A stretch of DNA of 64,000 nucleotides from CAYTZH01 sp964442285 (GTDB lineage: Bacteria; Myxococcota_A; UBA9160; JAFDET01): contig CAYTZH010000025.1 of assembly GCA_964442285.1 (NCBI GenBank), forward strand, positions 1 to 64,000, in the 5' to 3' direction. The translations under genes were made by a program, and so were the position numbers. The notes below the pieces were generated by a model, which worked only from the letters and a program-made list of their open reading frames with translations, was not told the DNA's origin and made no database searches. Of the stretch, positions 23,917 through 32,635 are shown piece by piece (position 1 is the first letter of the stretch; the number at the start of each line of letters is the position of its first letter).

Positions 23917-26217
23917 ATGCCGCGACTCCGGCTCTTCACCGTCTTCCACGGCAACCTGGACTTCTCGGCGGTGCCCCGGGCCGACCTGCCGCGGGTGATC
24001 GAGCGCGACTACTGGCCGCTCCTGGGCCTCGCCGAGTCGAGCCGTCTGCCCCTGGGCCTGGAGATGCCCGCCCGCACCCTGGCGCGCCTGGCCGACGAGG
24101 ACCCGGAATGGGTGAAAACCTTCCGGGCGCTCGCGGAGCGCGGTCTCGTCGAGCTGGTGGGCTCGGGCTGGGCACAGGTGATCGGGCCGCTGGTCCCGGC
24201 GGACGTCAATCGCGACAACCTCGTCTTCGGGCTCGACGCCTACCGGGAGTTCCTCGGTCAGGAGCCCAGCACCTGGTTCGTCAACGAGCAGACCTTCTCC
24301 CGCGGCATGGCCCGTCACTACCAGGAGCTGGGCGCTCGGGCGCTGATCATGGAGTGGAACAACCCCGCGACCCTGCGCCCGGCGGTGCGGGCGCGACGCC
24401 ACCGCACCGCCTCGGTCGACTGCGGAGACGGCGGCGGCCTGCCGCTGCTGTGGAACGACTCGGTCCTGTTCCAGAAGCTGCAGCGGGTCGCCCACGGCGA
24501 GACGCCCGTCCACGACTACCTGGACGCCGTCGCGTGCGCCAGTGCGCCGGATGAGGAGCGCCTGCTGTGCGCCTATGGCGGCGACCTCGAGATCTTCGAC
24601 TACCGCCCCGGCCGACCCGCGCCGATGCGCGCGGAGGCCGGCGAGGAGATGGCCCGGCTCTGCGCCTCGCTGCGGGCGTTGGGGGCCGACGCGCGCTTCG
24701 AGTTCCGCCTGCCTCGGGACGCGGCCGAGGGCTACGCCCCGGGTCCCGTCCTCGACCTGGTGAGCGAGGCCGAGCCGCTGCCGTGCAAGAAGCAGCCCCG
24801 CTACAACCCCACCCGCTGGGCCGTGTCGGGTCGGGGGGGGCTCGGCATGAACACGCGCTGCTTCGCCCTGCGCCAGCTTCGGGAGGCCGCCGCCGTGCTC
24901 GCGCCGGAGCCCGCGCGGCAGGAGAGCCGCCGTCGGGCCCTGGTCCAGCTGTGGGGAAGCGACTTCCGCACCCGCGCCACCGAGGAGAAGGTGGAGCGCT
25001 TCCGCGACGCCATGGGTGCCGAGACCACCGACCTGCACCGCCGCCTCGAGGCGGTCGTGGGCTTCGACGCCGCGCGCGAGGACGTGGTGCTCGTCAATCC
25101 CTCCGACGAGCCCTGGTCGGGCGACCCGGTGGAGATCCCGATCCGCATGGCACCGGGCCGCATGGTGCGGGCCGCGGTCGTGGCGGATCCGCCGTCGGCG
25201 CTCCCGCCCGACCGTCACCAGGTCGAGATCCACACCCGCTACCGCGACGGCAGCATCCGCTCGGGCAGTCTCGTGCTCGAGCCCGAGCTGGGCTCCCGTG
25301 AACGCATCTCGCTGCGCTTCGCGGCGGGCGGTCCGGAGCCGGCCGCACCCGGGGACGACACGGAGCTGCGCACCGCGCGCGTGGAGGCCGGGTTCTGGAA
25401 CCATCGGGGGGGCGCCCTGGCCTGGCTTCGCTTCCCGGAGCTGGGCGGTGTGCCGCTGGTGGGCACGGTGCCCCACGGCAGCTTCGACGACGTCGCCTAC
25501 ACCCCCGACTTCTACTCCGGCCACCTGGTGGCGGTCACCGAGAGCGGGGCGAAGGTGACCGATCTCTCCCCAGCCCATGGCGAGGTGCTCGACCCCGGAC
25601 CGGTGCGCGTCACCCGGAGATTCCGGGTGCGGACGAGTCTCGGCGAGTGGACCAAGTACTACCGGGTCTACCACCACCACCCGCGCCTCGACGTGGTCCA
25701 CGCGCTGCGCTTCGACGAGGCGCGCCTGGCCACCCTGCGACTCGGGGTCCTGACCGCGCTGCCCGACGCCTTCGAGCGCGCGGCGCTGCGCTTCGAGACG
25801 GTCAACGGCGGGACGGCGGTCGAGCACTTCCCGCTGGGTCCGGGGGCCCGGGTGCGCCACACCGAGCCCGTCTCCCTGGGCGTCTCCGCGCGCTCGTGTC
25901 TCGGCGCGACCGAGGGCTGGGTCTCCTTCGGCGACGCGCGCCGGGGTGTGGCGGTGATCGGGGACCGCGCCCAGGCCGCGGTGGTGCCGCTCGTGGAGTT
26001 CGCCGAGGTCGACGAACGCTTCTTCCTCCGCGTGCTGCACTCGGCGGCCGAGACCGACGAGACCCGGGTGGCCTTCGTGCGCGGCTTCCACCGATTCGGC
26101 TTCGCGCTGGTGGGCCATCCGGCCGAGCTGGACGGCGTGCGTCGCACCGCGCGCTGCATCGAACGCGGTCTCGTGTACCGCACGGAGTCAGACGTCGGTG
26201 TCGCCCGAGGCGTTTAG
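23917..26217 (+). CDS. GH57-like glycoside hydrolase or glucanotransferase
   Basis: A 766-residue protein whose first ~330 residues resemble a GH57/GH38-type (beta/alpha) barrel: LFTVFHGNLDFSAV, then VELVGSGWAQVIGPLVP, then TWFVNEQTFSRGMARHYQELGARALIMEWNN. The Glu at residue 124 (FVNEQTF) sits where GH57 enzymes carry their nucleophile. The rest looks like the beta-rich C-terminal domains of alpha-mannosidase-like enzymes. There is no signal peptide, so it acts in the cytosol. It begins two bases after pseB and overlaps maf by 20 bases, implying a role in flagellin glycan handling. Substrate unknown. Confidence 0.68.
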   Translation: MPRLRLFTVFHGNLDFSAVPRADLPRVIERDYWPLLGLAESSRLPLGLEMPARTLARLADEDPEWVKTFRALAERGLVELVGSGWAQVIGPLVPADVNRDNLVFGLDAYREFLGQEPSTWFVNEQTFSRGMARHYQELGARALIMEWNNPATLRPAVRARRHRTASVDCGDGGGLPLLWNDSVLFQKLQRVAHGETPVHDYLDAVACASAPDEERLLCAYGGDLEIFDYRPGRPAPMRAEAGEEMARLCASLRALGADARFEFRLPRDAAEGYAPGPVLDLVSEAEPLPCKKQPRYNPTRWAVSGRGGLGMNTRCFALRQLREAAAVLAPEPARQESRRRALVQLWGSDFRTRATEEKVERFRDAMGAETTDLHRRLEAVVGFDAAREDVVLVNPSDEPWSGDPVEIPIRMAPGRMVRAAVVADPPSALPPDRHQVEIHTRYRDGSIRSGSLVLEPELGSRERISLRFAAGGPEPAAPGDDTELRTARVEAGFWNHRGGALAWLRFPELGGVPLVGTVPHGSFDDVAYTPDFYSGHLVAVTESGAKVTDLSPAHGEVLDPGPVRVTRRFRVRTSLGEWTKYYRVYHHHPRLDVVHALRFDEARLATLRLGVLTALPDAFERAALRFETVNGGTAVEHFPLGPGARVRHTEPVSLGVSARSCLGATEGWVSFGDARRGVAVIGDRAQAAVVPLVEFAEVDERFFLRVLHSAAETDETRVAFVRGFHRFGFALVGHPAELDGVRRTARCIERGLVYRTESDVGVARGV

Positions 26218-28075
26218 GCGCAACCTCGCCACCCTCCGCCACCGCAACCGGAGGCTCGCCGAGTTGCTCGAGGCGGCCGGAACCGCGGGCGTCGAAGTGG
26301 TGGAGGGGCCGCGCGGCGCCCGCACGCTGCGCTGCGACGGGGTCCTGCTGGCCTCTGCCTACGATCCGGTGGCCGAGGGCGAGCGGCTCGGCGCCGAGAT
26401 GGCCGAGCCGCCCACCGATCTCCTCGTCTGCATCGGCTTCGCCACCGGCCACCACCTGGAGGTCTTCCGCGCCCGCAATCCCTGTCCGCTGGTGGTCTTC
26501 GAGCCCTCGCCCTCGAGGCTCGGGGCGGCCCTCTCCCTGCGCCCGGGGCTCACCCTGCTGGGCCGCGAGGACGTGCGCATCACCACCGATCTCGACGAGC
26601 TGCGGCTGCTGGTGTCGGCGCTCTACGTGCCCGGGCTCCGGATGCGCGTCCACGTGCACCCCACCGCCTATCGGTTGGACCCGCGGGCGGTGGCCGACGC
26701 GGTGGACGCGGTCGGCCGCACCAAGGACGCCTCGGACATCCAGGGCGCGACCCGCGTGCGGATGTCCGAGCGCTGGGCGCGGATGACCGCCGACAACCTG
26801 GGCTCGCTGCTCGCGTCGCCGGGGATCGGGGGGCTCGCCTGCGCCTTCGCGGGTCGTCCGGCCGTGGTGGCGGCCGCGGGGCCGTCCCTGGACAAGCAGC
26901 TGCCCGCGCTCGCCGCCGCCCGCGATCGGGTCCTGGTGCTGGCGATCGGCCAGACCCTCGGCGCGTTGCGGCGCGCCGGCATCGAGCCCGACCTGGTGCA
27001 CATGGTGGAGGCGCGTCCGGTCGCCCATCAGCTGGAGAAGGCCGGCGACGTCTCCAACGTCACGCTGGTGGTCCCGCCGAACATCCATCCGGACGTGCTC
27101 GAGGTGCCGGTACGCGCCCGCTTCATCGGCTACCAGGCCGCCAACCCCTTCGGACGCTGGGTGGGCGGCGCTCTCGGCGAACGCCACTTCCTGGCCAGCG
27201 GCGGCACGGTCGCCGCCTGCGCCGTCTACCTGGCCGCCTTCCTGGGCGCCAACCCGGTGATGCTGATCGGGCAGGACCTCGCCTTCACGGGGGGCCGTGT
27301 CTACGCCTCCGGCTCGAGCTACGCCGGCATCGACGTGAAGATGGAGGACGGGCGCTTCTCCTACAGGAACATCGAGATCAAGAACCACCTCTTCGGCGAC
27401 GTCATCAACGAGGGCACCTACCGCACCCGCCGGGTGGTCTGGGTGGAGGGATGGGACGGCGAGAAGGTGCCCACCTCCGGGACGTACGCCTCCTTCCGGG
27501 AGCACTACCGCGACATGGCCGCCAGGTTCGCGAGCGACGGTGTCCGCCTGATCAACTGCACCGAGGGGGGCGCCCACCTCCCGGGCCTGGAGCACCTCCC
27601 GTTCCGCGAGGCCCTCGCCGCCTGCCCGGCCGGGTCCCTGGACGCCGGCGCCGTGCTGCACGAGGCCCACGACGCATGGACCTCGCCGGGCTCCAAGGGC
27701 CTGGCGAAGGCGCTGGCGACGGCCCGCGACCAGCTGGATCACCTCGAGCAGGCGTCGCGGCGCGGGCTCGAGCGGGCCGAGGCGGCGCCGGCGGCCCTGC
27801 GCCGCGCCCGCTCGCCCCAGGAGAAGATCCGGGTCCTCCGCGGCCTGGGAAAGATCGAGAAGCGCGTGAGCCGCAGCCTGGAGCGACTTCCCTGGCTCGA
27901 CTCCATGGTGCAGCGCGAGATCCTCGCGGTGGCGGCGCGAGCGCGCCGCAGCGATCGGGAGGCCGCCGACCCCGAGGTCTCGGTGCGGGCCGCACGGGAC
28001 CTGTTCGCCGCGACCGCGGCGGCGGTCGAGGCCGGCCAGGGACTCCTGGACGCCTTCGAGGAGGCCCTGGGCTAG
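26198..28075 (+). CDS. maf: Motility-associated factor (Maf) flagellin glycosyltransferase
   Basis: Maf proteins transfer nonulosonic acids (pseudaminic or legionaminic acid) from CMP-sugars to flagellin in the cytoplasm. The 625-residue product has the MAF/DUF115 core near residue 225 (RPAVVAAAGPSLDKQLPALAAARDRVLVLAIGQTLGALRRAGIEPDLVHMVE). Further conserved parts are FLASGGTVAACAVYLAAFLGANPVMLIGQDLAFTGGRVYA and a helical C-terminal part. GTG at 26198 overlaps the GH57-like gene. Its stop is interlocked with that of the convergent ATP-grasp gene in CTAG (28072-28075). The target is presumably the flagellin at 19648. Confidence 0.88.
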   Translation: MSPEAFRRNLATLRHRNRRLAELLEAAGTAGVEVVEGPRGARTLRCDGVLLASAYDPVAEGERLGAEMAEPPTDLLVCIGFATGHHLEVFRARNPCPLVVFEPSPSRLGAALSLRPGLTLLGREDVRITTDLDELRLLVSALYVPGLRMRVHVHPTAYRLDPRAVADAVDAVGRTKDASDIQGATRVRMSERWARMTADNLGSLLASPGIGGLACAFAGRPAVVAAAGPSLDKQLPALAAARDRVLVLAIGQTLGALRRAGIEPDLVHMVEARPVAHQLEKAGDVSNVTLVVPPNIHPDVLEVPVRARFIGYQAANPFGRWVGGALGERHFLASGGTVAACAVYLAAFLGANPVMLIGQDLAFTGGRVYASGSSYAGIDVKMEDGRFSYRNIEIKNHLFGDVINEGTYRTRRVVWVEGWDGEKVPTSGTYASFREHYRDMAARFASDGVRLINCTEGGAHLPGLEHLPFREALAACPAGSLDAGAVLHEAHDAWTSPGSKGLAKALATARDQLDHLEQASRRGLERAEAAPAALRRARSPQEKIRVLRGLGKIEKRVSRSLERLPWLDSMVQREILAVAARARRSDREAADPEVSVRAARDLFAATAAAVEAGQGLLDAFEEALG

Positions 28076-29352
28076 CCCTCGAGCCGCGCCCCGCCCGGTC
28101 GCCGCTCGGCCGCGCGGGGTGCCGGCGCCAGGGGCGACGTCTCGATCCGGACGTCGCGGACCGCCCGCCAGGCCCGCTGGCGGGCCTCCTCGCGCGTATC
28201 GCCCGTGGTGATCACCATGCCCGCCCGGGCCGGATGGCTGTCGGCGGGGCCCACCCGGTCGCCCGGAGCCACGTGGAGCGCGAGGTGGGCGACGCCCGGA
28301 CGGGCGCGAACCTCGTCGACGCCCGCGATCCCGGTGATGCGTCCCGGCCGCGGGAAGAAGTAGCGCTGGCACACCGGACGCTCGAAGCGAGGCGCCAGCT
28401 CGGCCGGCGCCGGGCGCTCGCCCAGCGCGAGCCGCAGGGCCCCACCCAGGAAGTCCACGCCGGTGTTCAGGGGGATCTCGTGGCTGCAGAGGTAGCCGCC
28501 CGAGAGTCGCGGAGCGATCTCGATGACCCGCGGCGCGCCGCCGGAGACAACGATGTCGCCCTTGACGACGCCGTCGGTGATGTCCAGAGCCGCGGCCGCC
28601 TGCTCCACCAGGCGGCACACCGCTGCGCGCTGGCTGGGCGGGAGTGCGCTGGGCAGGTCGCCGCCGTTCTCGATCACGTGGGGCGCGAAGGCGTCGAGCA
28701 GCTCGTAGTTGCGGTCCGAGAAGCCGAGGGTGTGCACCCGCCCGTCCACCACCAGCGACTCGGTGCTGATCTGGGGGCCCTCCAGGTAGTGCTCGACCAT
28801 GACCCGGCCCGAGGGCGAGTGCTTGCGGGCGAAGGCGAAGGCCCAGTCGGGGTCGACGTCGGGGAGCAGGCGCAGCACGCCGCGCGCGCCGCGGCTGTCG
28901 ACCGGCTTGATCACCAGGGGCGGCTCCCGGCGCACGAGCGCGCGCAGACGGGCCGCATCGGGAACCGGGCGGAACACCGGGACCGGGACGCCGCGGGCCG
29001 CGAAGCGCCGCTTCATGGCGAGCTTGTCCATGGCCAGCCGGGCCGAGGCGAGGGGGATGCCCGGCAGCCCCAGCGCCTCGGCCACGGCGGCGACCGTGTG
29101 GGGGACGTCCGCGGCGATGCACAGCACGCCGTCGAGGGGCCGCACGCTGCGGTGGAAGCGGCGCGCGGCGTCCACCGTGGCCCTCACGTCGTAGCTGCTG
29201 GCGAGCACCGCGTCGTGGGCGAGGGCGAATCCGGGCGCGGCCGGATCCCGGTCGCTGACCACCACGTGGAGCCCCAGGGCCCGGGCCCGTTCGATGCCCG
29301 GGACGGCCTCGACGCCGCCGCTGACGATCCAGACGGTCCTCGTGCGTCTCAT
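28072..29352 (-). CDS. ATP-grasp family ligase (sugar operon)
   Basis: The 426-residue product has an N-terminal Rossmann-like domain (TVWIVSGGVEAVPGIERARALGLHVVVSDRDPAAPG). A carboxylate-amine-ligase ATP-grasp core follows: LAMDKLAMKRRFAARGVPVP, PLVIKPVDSRGARGV, VEHYLEGPQISTES and VIEIAPRLSGGY. Such enzymes form amide or thioester bonds through acyl-phosphate intermediates. It is the last gene of the minus-strand sugar operon and overlaps the SDR gene by four bases. Two proteins with a similar N-terminal motif are encoded at 50421 and 52602. The likely role is ligation of a carboxylate to an amino sugar; the substrate is unknown. Confidence 0.78.
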   Translation of the reverse strand: MRRTRTVWIVSGGVEAVPGIERARALGLHVVVSDRDPAAPGFALAHDAVLASSYDVRATVDAARRFHRSVRPLDGVLCIAADVPHTVAAVAEALGLPGIPLASARLAMDKLAMKRRFAARGVPVPVFRPVPDAARLRALVRREPPLVIKPVDSRGARGVLRLLPDVDPDWAFAFARKHSPSGRVMVEHYLEGPQISTESLVVDGRVHTLGFSDRNYELLDAFAPHVIENGGDLPSALPPSQRAAVCRLVEQAAAALDITDGVVKGDIVVSGGAPRVIEIAPRLSGGYLCSHEIPLNTGVDFLGGALRLALGERPAPAELAPRFERPVCQRYFFPRPGRITGIAGVDEVRARPGVAHLALHVAPGDRVGPADSHPARAGMVITTGDTREEARQRAWRAVRDVRIETSPLAPAPRAAERRPGGARLEG

Positions 29353-30098
29353 CCGAAGTACATGCCTCCGTTCAGGTTCAGGGTCTGACCCGTGACGTAG
29401 TCCGCGGTGTCGCTGGCCAGGTACACGACGGCGTGGGCCACCTCCTCCACGCGTCCGAGCCGGCCGCGGGGGATGGCCCGGACCTTCTCCCGGCCGGCCT
29501 CGCTGGCGAGCTCGGCGGACGACATGTCGGTGGCGACCAGACCGGGGGAGACGGCATTGCTCGTCACGCCGCGGCCGCTGTAGACCTTGGCGAGGGAGCG
29601 GGTGAGGCCGATCAGGCCCGACTTGGCGCAGGCGTAGTGCACCTGGTTGAGGCCGCCCCACTGGCCGCCGATGGAGGCCACGTTGATGATCCGACCGAAG
29701 CCCCGCTCGAGCATGTCCGGCAGGACCTCCTGGGCGCAGGCGAAGGGGCCCCGCAGGTTGACCGCCAGCATCCGGTCCCAGTCCGCGTCGGAGATCTCGG
29801 CGAAGGGCTTCTCCTGGGCGATCCCAGCGTTGTTGACCAGGACGTCCACCGGGCCGAGGGCCTCGCGCACCGTCGCCACCGCGCGGCGGATGCTCGTCCG
29901 GTCCTCGACGCGGATCTCCACCGCCCGGGCCTCGGCGCCGTCGCGGCGCAGCGCCGCCGCGACCGACTCCGCGGCCGCCTGCTTGTGGGCGTAGCCCACG
30001 GCGACCGCGTGCCCCGCGTCGGCCAGCGCCCGGGCCATGCCCGCGCCCAGGCCCCGGCTCGCGCCGGTCACCAGGGCCACCCGCCCCAGGTCCCTCAC
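29349..30098 (-). CDS. Short-chain dehydrogenase/reductase, FabG-like
   Basis: A 249-residue classical SDR with TGASRGLG near residue 11, NNAGIAQ, the catalytic Ser in NVASIGG and Tyr-x3-Lys as YACAK, ending LNLNGGMYFG. FabG-like reductases occur in several nonulosonate clusters (for example PtmA in the legionaminic acid pathway). GTG at 30098 overlaps the transketolase stop (GTGA). The substrate is unknown; reduction of a keto-sugar intermediate fits the operon. Confidence 0.82.
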   Translation of the reverse strand: MRDLGRVALVTGASRGLGAGMARALADAGHAVAVGYAHKQAAAESVAAALRRDGAEARAVEIRVEDRTSIRRAVATVREALGPVDVLVNNAGIAQEKPFAEISDADWDRMLAVNLRGPFACAQEVLPDMLERGFGRIINVASIGGQWGGLNQVHYACAKSGLIGLTRSLAKVYSGRGVTSNAVSPGLVATDMSSAELASEAGREKVRAIPRGRLGRVEEVAHAVVYLASDTADYVTGQTLNLNGGMYFG

Positions 30099-31108
30099 GG
30101 CCGGCCTCCGGACTTGCGCCGCAGCACCCGGCGCGCGGCCGCGGCGATGTGCGGGCCCGTGAGGCCGTAGCGCTCGGCGAGCTCCTCCGGGTCGCCGGAG
30201 CGACCGAAGCGGTCGCGCACCCCGACCCGTTCGAGCGGGCAGGGGAGCGTCTCCGCCAGGCACTCGGCGACGGCGCTCCCGAGTCCGCCGTGGATGTTGT
30301 GGTCCTCCGCCGTGACGAAGGCGCCCGTCTCTTCGGCACAGCGCTCGAGGAGGCCCCGGTCGATCGGCTTCAGGGTCGAGAGGTTGACGACCCGGGCGTC
30401 GACGCCCTCCCGCGCGAGCAGCTCCGCCGCGTCGAGGGCCCGGGCAACCTGGACGCCGCAGGCCACCAGGGTCAGGTCCGCACCGGGTCGCAGGACCGAG
30501 CCGCGCCCCAGCACGAAGTCGCCCTGCTCGCCGTGCACCCGCCGGGCGGGGCTCCGGCCGGTGCGGACGTAGACCGGGCCGTCGTGCCGGAGCAGCGCCG
30601 CCGTCGCCCAGGCCATCTCCAGGGGATCGGCCGGCGACACCACGGCCATGCCCGGCACGGCCCGGAACGCCGCGAGGTCCTCCAGGGCCTGGGCCGAGGC
30701 GCCGTCGGGACCCACGTCGAGCCCGGGATGGCTGGCCGCGATGAGGGTCCGGCGCCCGGGGTAGGCGAGGGACAGCCGCGCCTGCTCGATTGCGCGCAGG
30801 CAGAACACGGCGAAGGTGGTGACGACCGGGTGCAGTCCGGCGGCAGCCAGTCCCCCGGCCATGGACATCATGTTCTGCTCGGCGATGCCGCACTGCAGGA
30901 AGCGCTCGGGATGGGCCGCGCGGAAGTGGTGGGCTCCGGTGCCGCCGGCGATGTCGGCGTCGAGAACCACCACGTCCGGGCGCTCGGCACCCTGCTGCGC
31001 CAGGGCCCGGCCGAAGGCCTCGCGCAGGCTGTCGCCGCTCGTGCCCAGGAGCTGCGGCGCGGAGGCCGTACCGGGAGCGAAGCCGCTACTCGTTCCAGAC
31101 CGAGCCAT
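30095..31108 (-). CDS. Transketolase, C-terminal subunit
   Basis: The 337-residue product covers the pyrimidine-binding and C-terminal domains of transketolase. It carries the catalytic Glu in FLQCGIAEQNMMSMAGGLAAAG, the conserved TFAVFCLRAIEQARLSLAYP, and THxGxxxGxDG-like SHPGLDVGPDGASAQALEDLA. The N-terminal half is the adjacent upstream gene, overlapped by 23 bases. Split transketolases are known. Here the pair lies inside a nonulosonate-like operon, suggesting a dedicated two-carbon transfer in sugar synthesis, not the pentose phosphate pathway. Confidence 0.85.
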   Translation of the reverse strand: MARSGTSSGFAPGTASAPQLLGTSGDSLREAFGRALAQQGAERPDVVVLDADIAGGTGAHHFRAAHPERFLQCGIAEQNMMSMAGGLAAAGLHPVVTTFAVFCLRAIEQARLSLAYPGRRTLIAASHPGLDVGPDGASAQALEDLAAFRAVPGMAVVSPADPLEMAWATAALLRHDGPVYVRTGRSPARRVHGEQGDFVLGRGSVLRPGADLTLVACGVQVARALDAAELLAREGVDARVVNLSTLKPIDRGLLERCAEETGAFVTAEDHNIHGGLGSAVAECLAETLPCPLERVGVRDRFGRSGDPEELAERYGLTGPHIAAAARRVLRRKSGGRP

Positions 31109-31937
31109 CGAGGTACCTCGCGATGTCGGGGGCGGGTGTGTCCAGGTCGCGGAGGGCGCGCGCGAGCTGGTCGTCGTCGAGCTTCACGCTGCCGTGCCAC
31201 GCGGGCACGCCCTCCATGTAGGAGACGCCCTTGCCCTTGCGGGTGTGGGCGAGCAGCAGGGCCGGGGCGTCGCCGGGCTCGCGGACCCAGTGAAGGGCGT
31301 CGGCGATGGCCTCGCCGTCGTGGCCGTCGAGCTCCCGAACCCGCCAGCCGAAGGCGCGCCACTTGTCGGCGAGGGGTTCGAGGCCGCAGATGTTCTCGTT
31401 CCAGTCGTCGCTCTGGAGCCGGTTGTAGTCGACGAGCGCGCAGAGACGGTCGAGGCGGTGGTGGGCCGCGCACATCGCCGCCTCCCAGACCTGGCCCTCC
31501 TGGAGCTCCCCGTCGCCCAGCATCGCGTAGATCCGTCCCGAACCGCCCTGGTGTCGAAGGCCCCAGGCCAGGCCGACCGCGACCGAGAAGCCCTGGCCGA
31601 GGGAGCCCGTGCTGGTCTCCACCCAGGGCGTGGAGAGGACGTCCGGGTGTCCCTGCAGCGGGCTGTCCACCTGGCGGAAATCTCGAAGCCAGGCGTGGGG
31701 GATGACCCCGAAGGCGGCCGCCGCCGCGTACAGGGCGGGGCAGGCGTGTCCCTTGGAGAGGATGAAGCGGTTGCGGACGAGGGGGTCGTCGCCGGCGGTC
31801 GGCGCCAGCTCGCGCTCCCAGAGCACGGCCAGGAGGTCGGCCGCCGAGAGCGAGCCCCCGGGATGGCCGGAGCCCGCCGCATGGATGGCGGCCAGGGTGT
31901 CGCGGCGGATCGTCTGCGCAGTGTCGCGCCAGCTCAT
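31086..31937 (-). CDS. Transketolase, N-terminal (thiamine diphosphate) subunit
   Basis: The 283-residue product is the TPP-binding half of transketolase. It has AIHAAGSGHPGGSLSAADLLAVLW, RNRFILSKGHACPALYAAAA, GSLGQGFSVAVGLAWG and the TPP motif beginning GDGELQEGQ and ending VDYNRLQSD. ATG at 31937 overlaps the preceding nucleotidyltransferase stop by four bases. Together with the C-terminal subunit it should form a functional enzyme. The acceptor sugar is unknown. Confidence 0.86.
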   Translation of the reverse strand: MSWRDTAQTIRRDTLAAIHAAGSGHPGGSLSAADLLAVLWERELAPTAGDDPLVRNRFILSKGHACPALYAAAAAFGVIPHAWLRDFRQVDSPLQGHPDVLSTPWVETSTGSLGQGFSVAVGLAWGLRHQGGSGRIYAMLGDGELQEGQVWEAAMCAAHHRLDRLCALVDYNRLQSDDWNENICGLEPLADKWRAFGWRVRELDGHDGEAIADALHWVREPGDAPALLLAHTRKGKGVSYMEGVPAWHGSVKLDDDQLARALRDLDTPAPDIARYLDGSVWNE

Positions 31938-32635
31938 GGGCGGATCTCCCTTCCCGCCAGCGCATCGAGCAGGGCCAGCAGGTCCTCGGTGACGAAGGGC
32001 GCGCCGCCGCGCTGGAGCTGTCCGAACCAGCGCTGGGCGCGGGCGAGCTCCGCGGGCGTGTCCACGGAGAGCGAGCGCCCCGGCCGGCGCTGGTGTCCGG
32101 GTGGCGTGGGCACCGCGGCCACCCGGAAGCTCTCGGGATGCCGCTCGACCAGGAGCGCCAGGTGCTCGCGCTCGTCCGGGGGCAGCGACGCCGCGTCGAG
32201 GGTCCGGAGGGCGCCCAGGGAGAACGGATCGATCCCCTCGTGGACGTTCTCCGCGTCGTAGTGCGCGTAGTCGGCACCGACCTCGCGCAGGGACCGCACC
32301 AGGTCGTCTACGGCCCGGGGGCAGACGAAGGGACAGTCGGCGGTGATCCGCACCACCGGGTCGAGCCTCCAGGTCGTCGCGGCCGAGACCACCCGGTGGA
32401 GGACGTCGTCCTCGGGACCGCGGAAGCACGGGACGGCCGACGCCGTACACCAGCTGGCGATCGGGTCGTCGCGGGGGTCATCGGTGGTGGCGACCCCTAC
32501 GAAGGCCAGGGTCTCGCAGGTCTGCAGCCGCTCGACGACCCGCGCCAGCAGGGGGCGTCCGGCCAGGGGCGCGAGCACCTTGCCGGGGCAGCGCTGGCTG
32601 CCCATGCGTGCCTGGACGACGGCGCCGGCCCTCAC
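31934..32635 (-). CDS. Cytidylyltransferase-like protein, SpsF/NeuA family
   Basis: The 233-residue product starts AGAVVQARMGSQRCPGKVLAPLAGRPLLARVVERL, the nucleotidyltransferase signature (RxxSxRxPGK) of the SpsF/CMP-sugar group. It continues with RITADCPFVCPRAVDDLV. It probably activates the operon's sugar acid with CTP before Maf transfer, though SpsF proteins are less well characterised than NeuA/PseF. GTG at 32635 overlaps the PseG-like stop. A longer upstream frame is a PseG shadow. Confidence 0.8.
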   Translation of the reverse strand: MRAGAVVQARMGSQRCPGKVLAPLAGRPLLARVVERLQTCETLAFVGVATTDDPRDDPIASWCTASAVPCFRGPEDDVLHRVVSAATTWRLDPVVRITADCPFVCPRAVDDLVRSLREVGADYAHYDAENVHEGIDPFSLGALRTLDAASLPPDEREHLALLVERHPESFRVAAVPTPPGHQRRPGRSLSVDTPAELARAQRWFGQLQRGGAPFVTEDLLALLDALAGREIRP

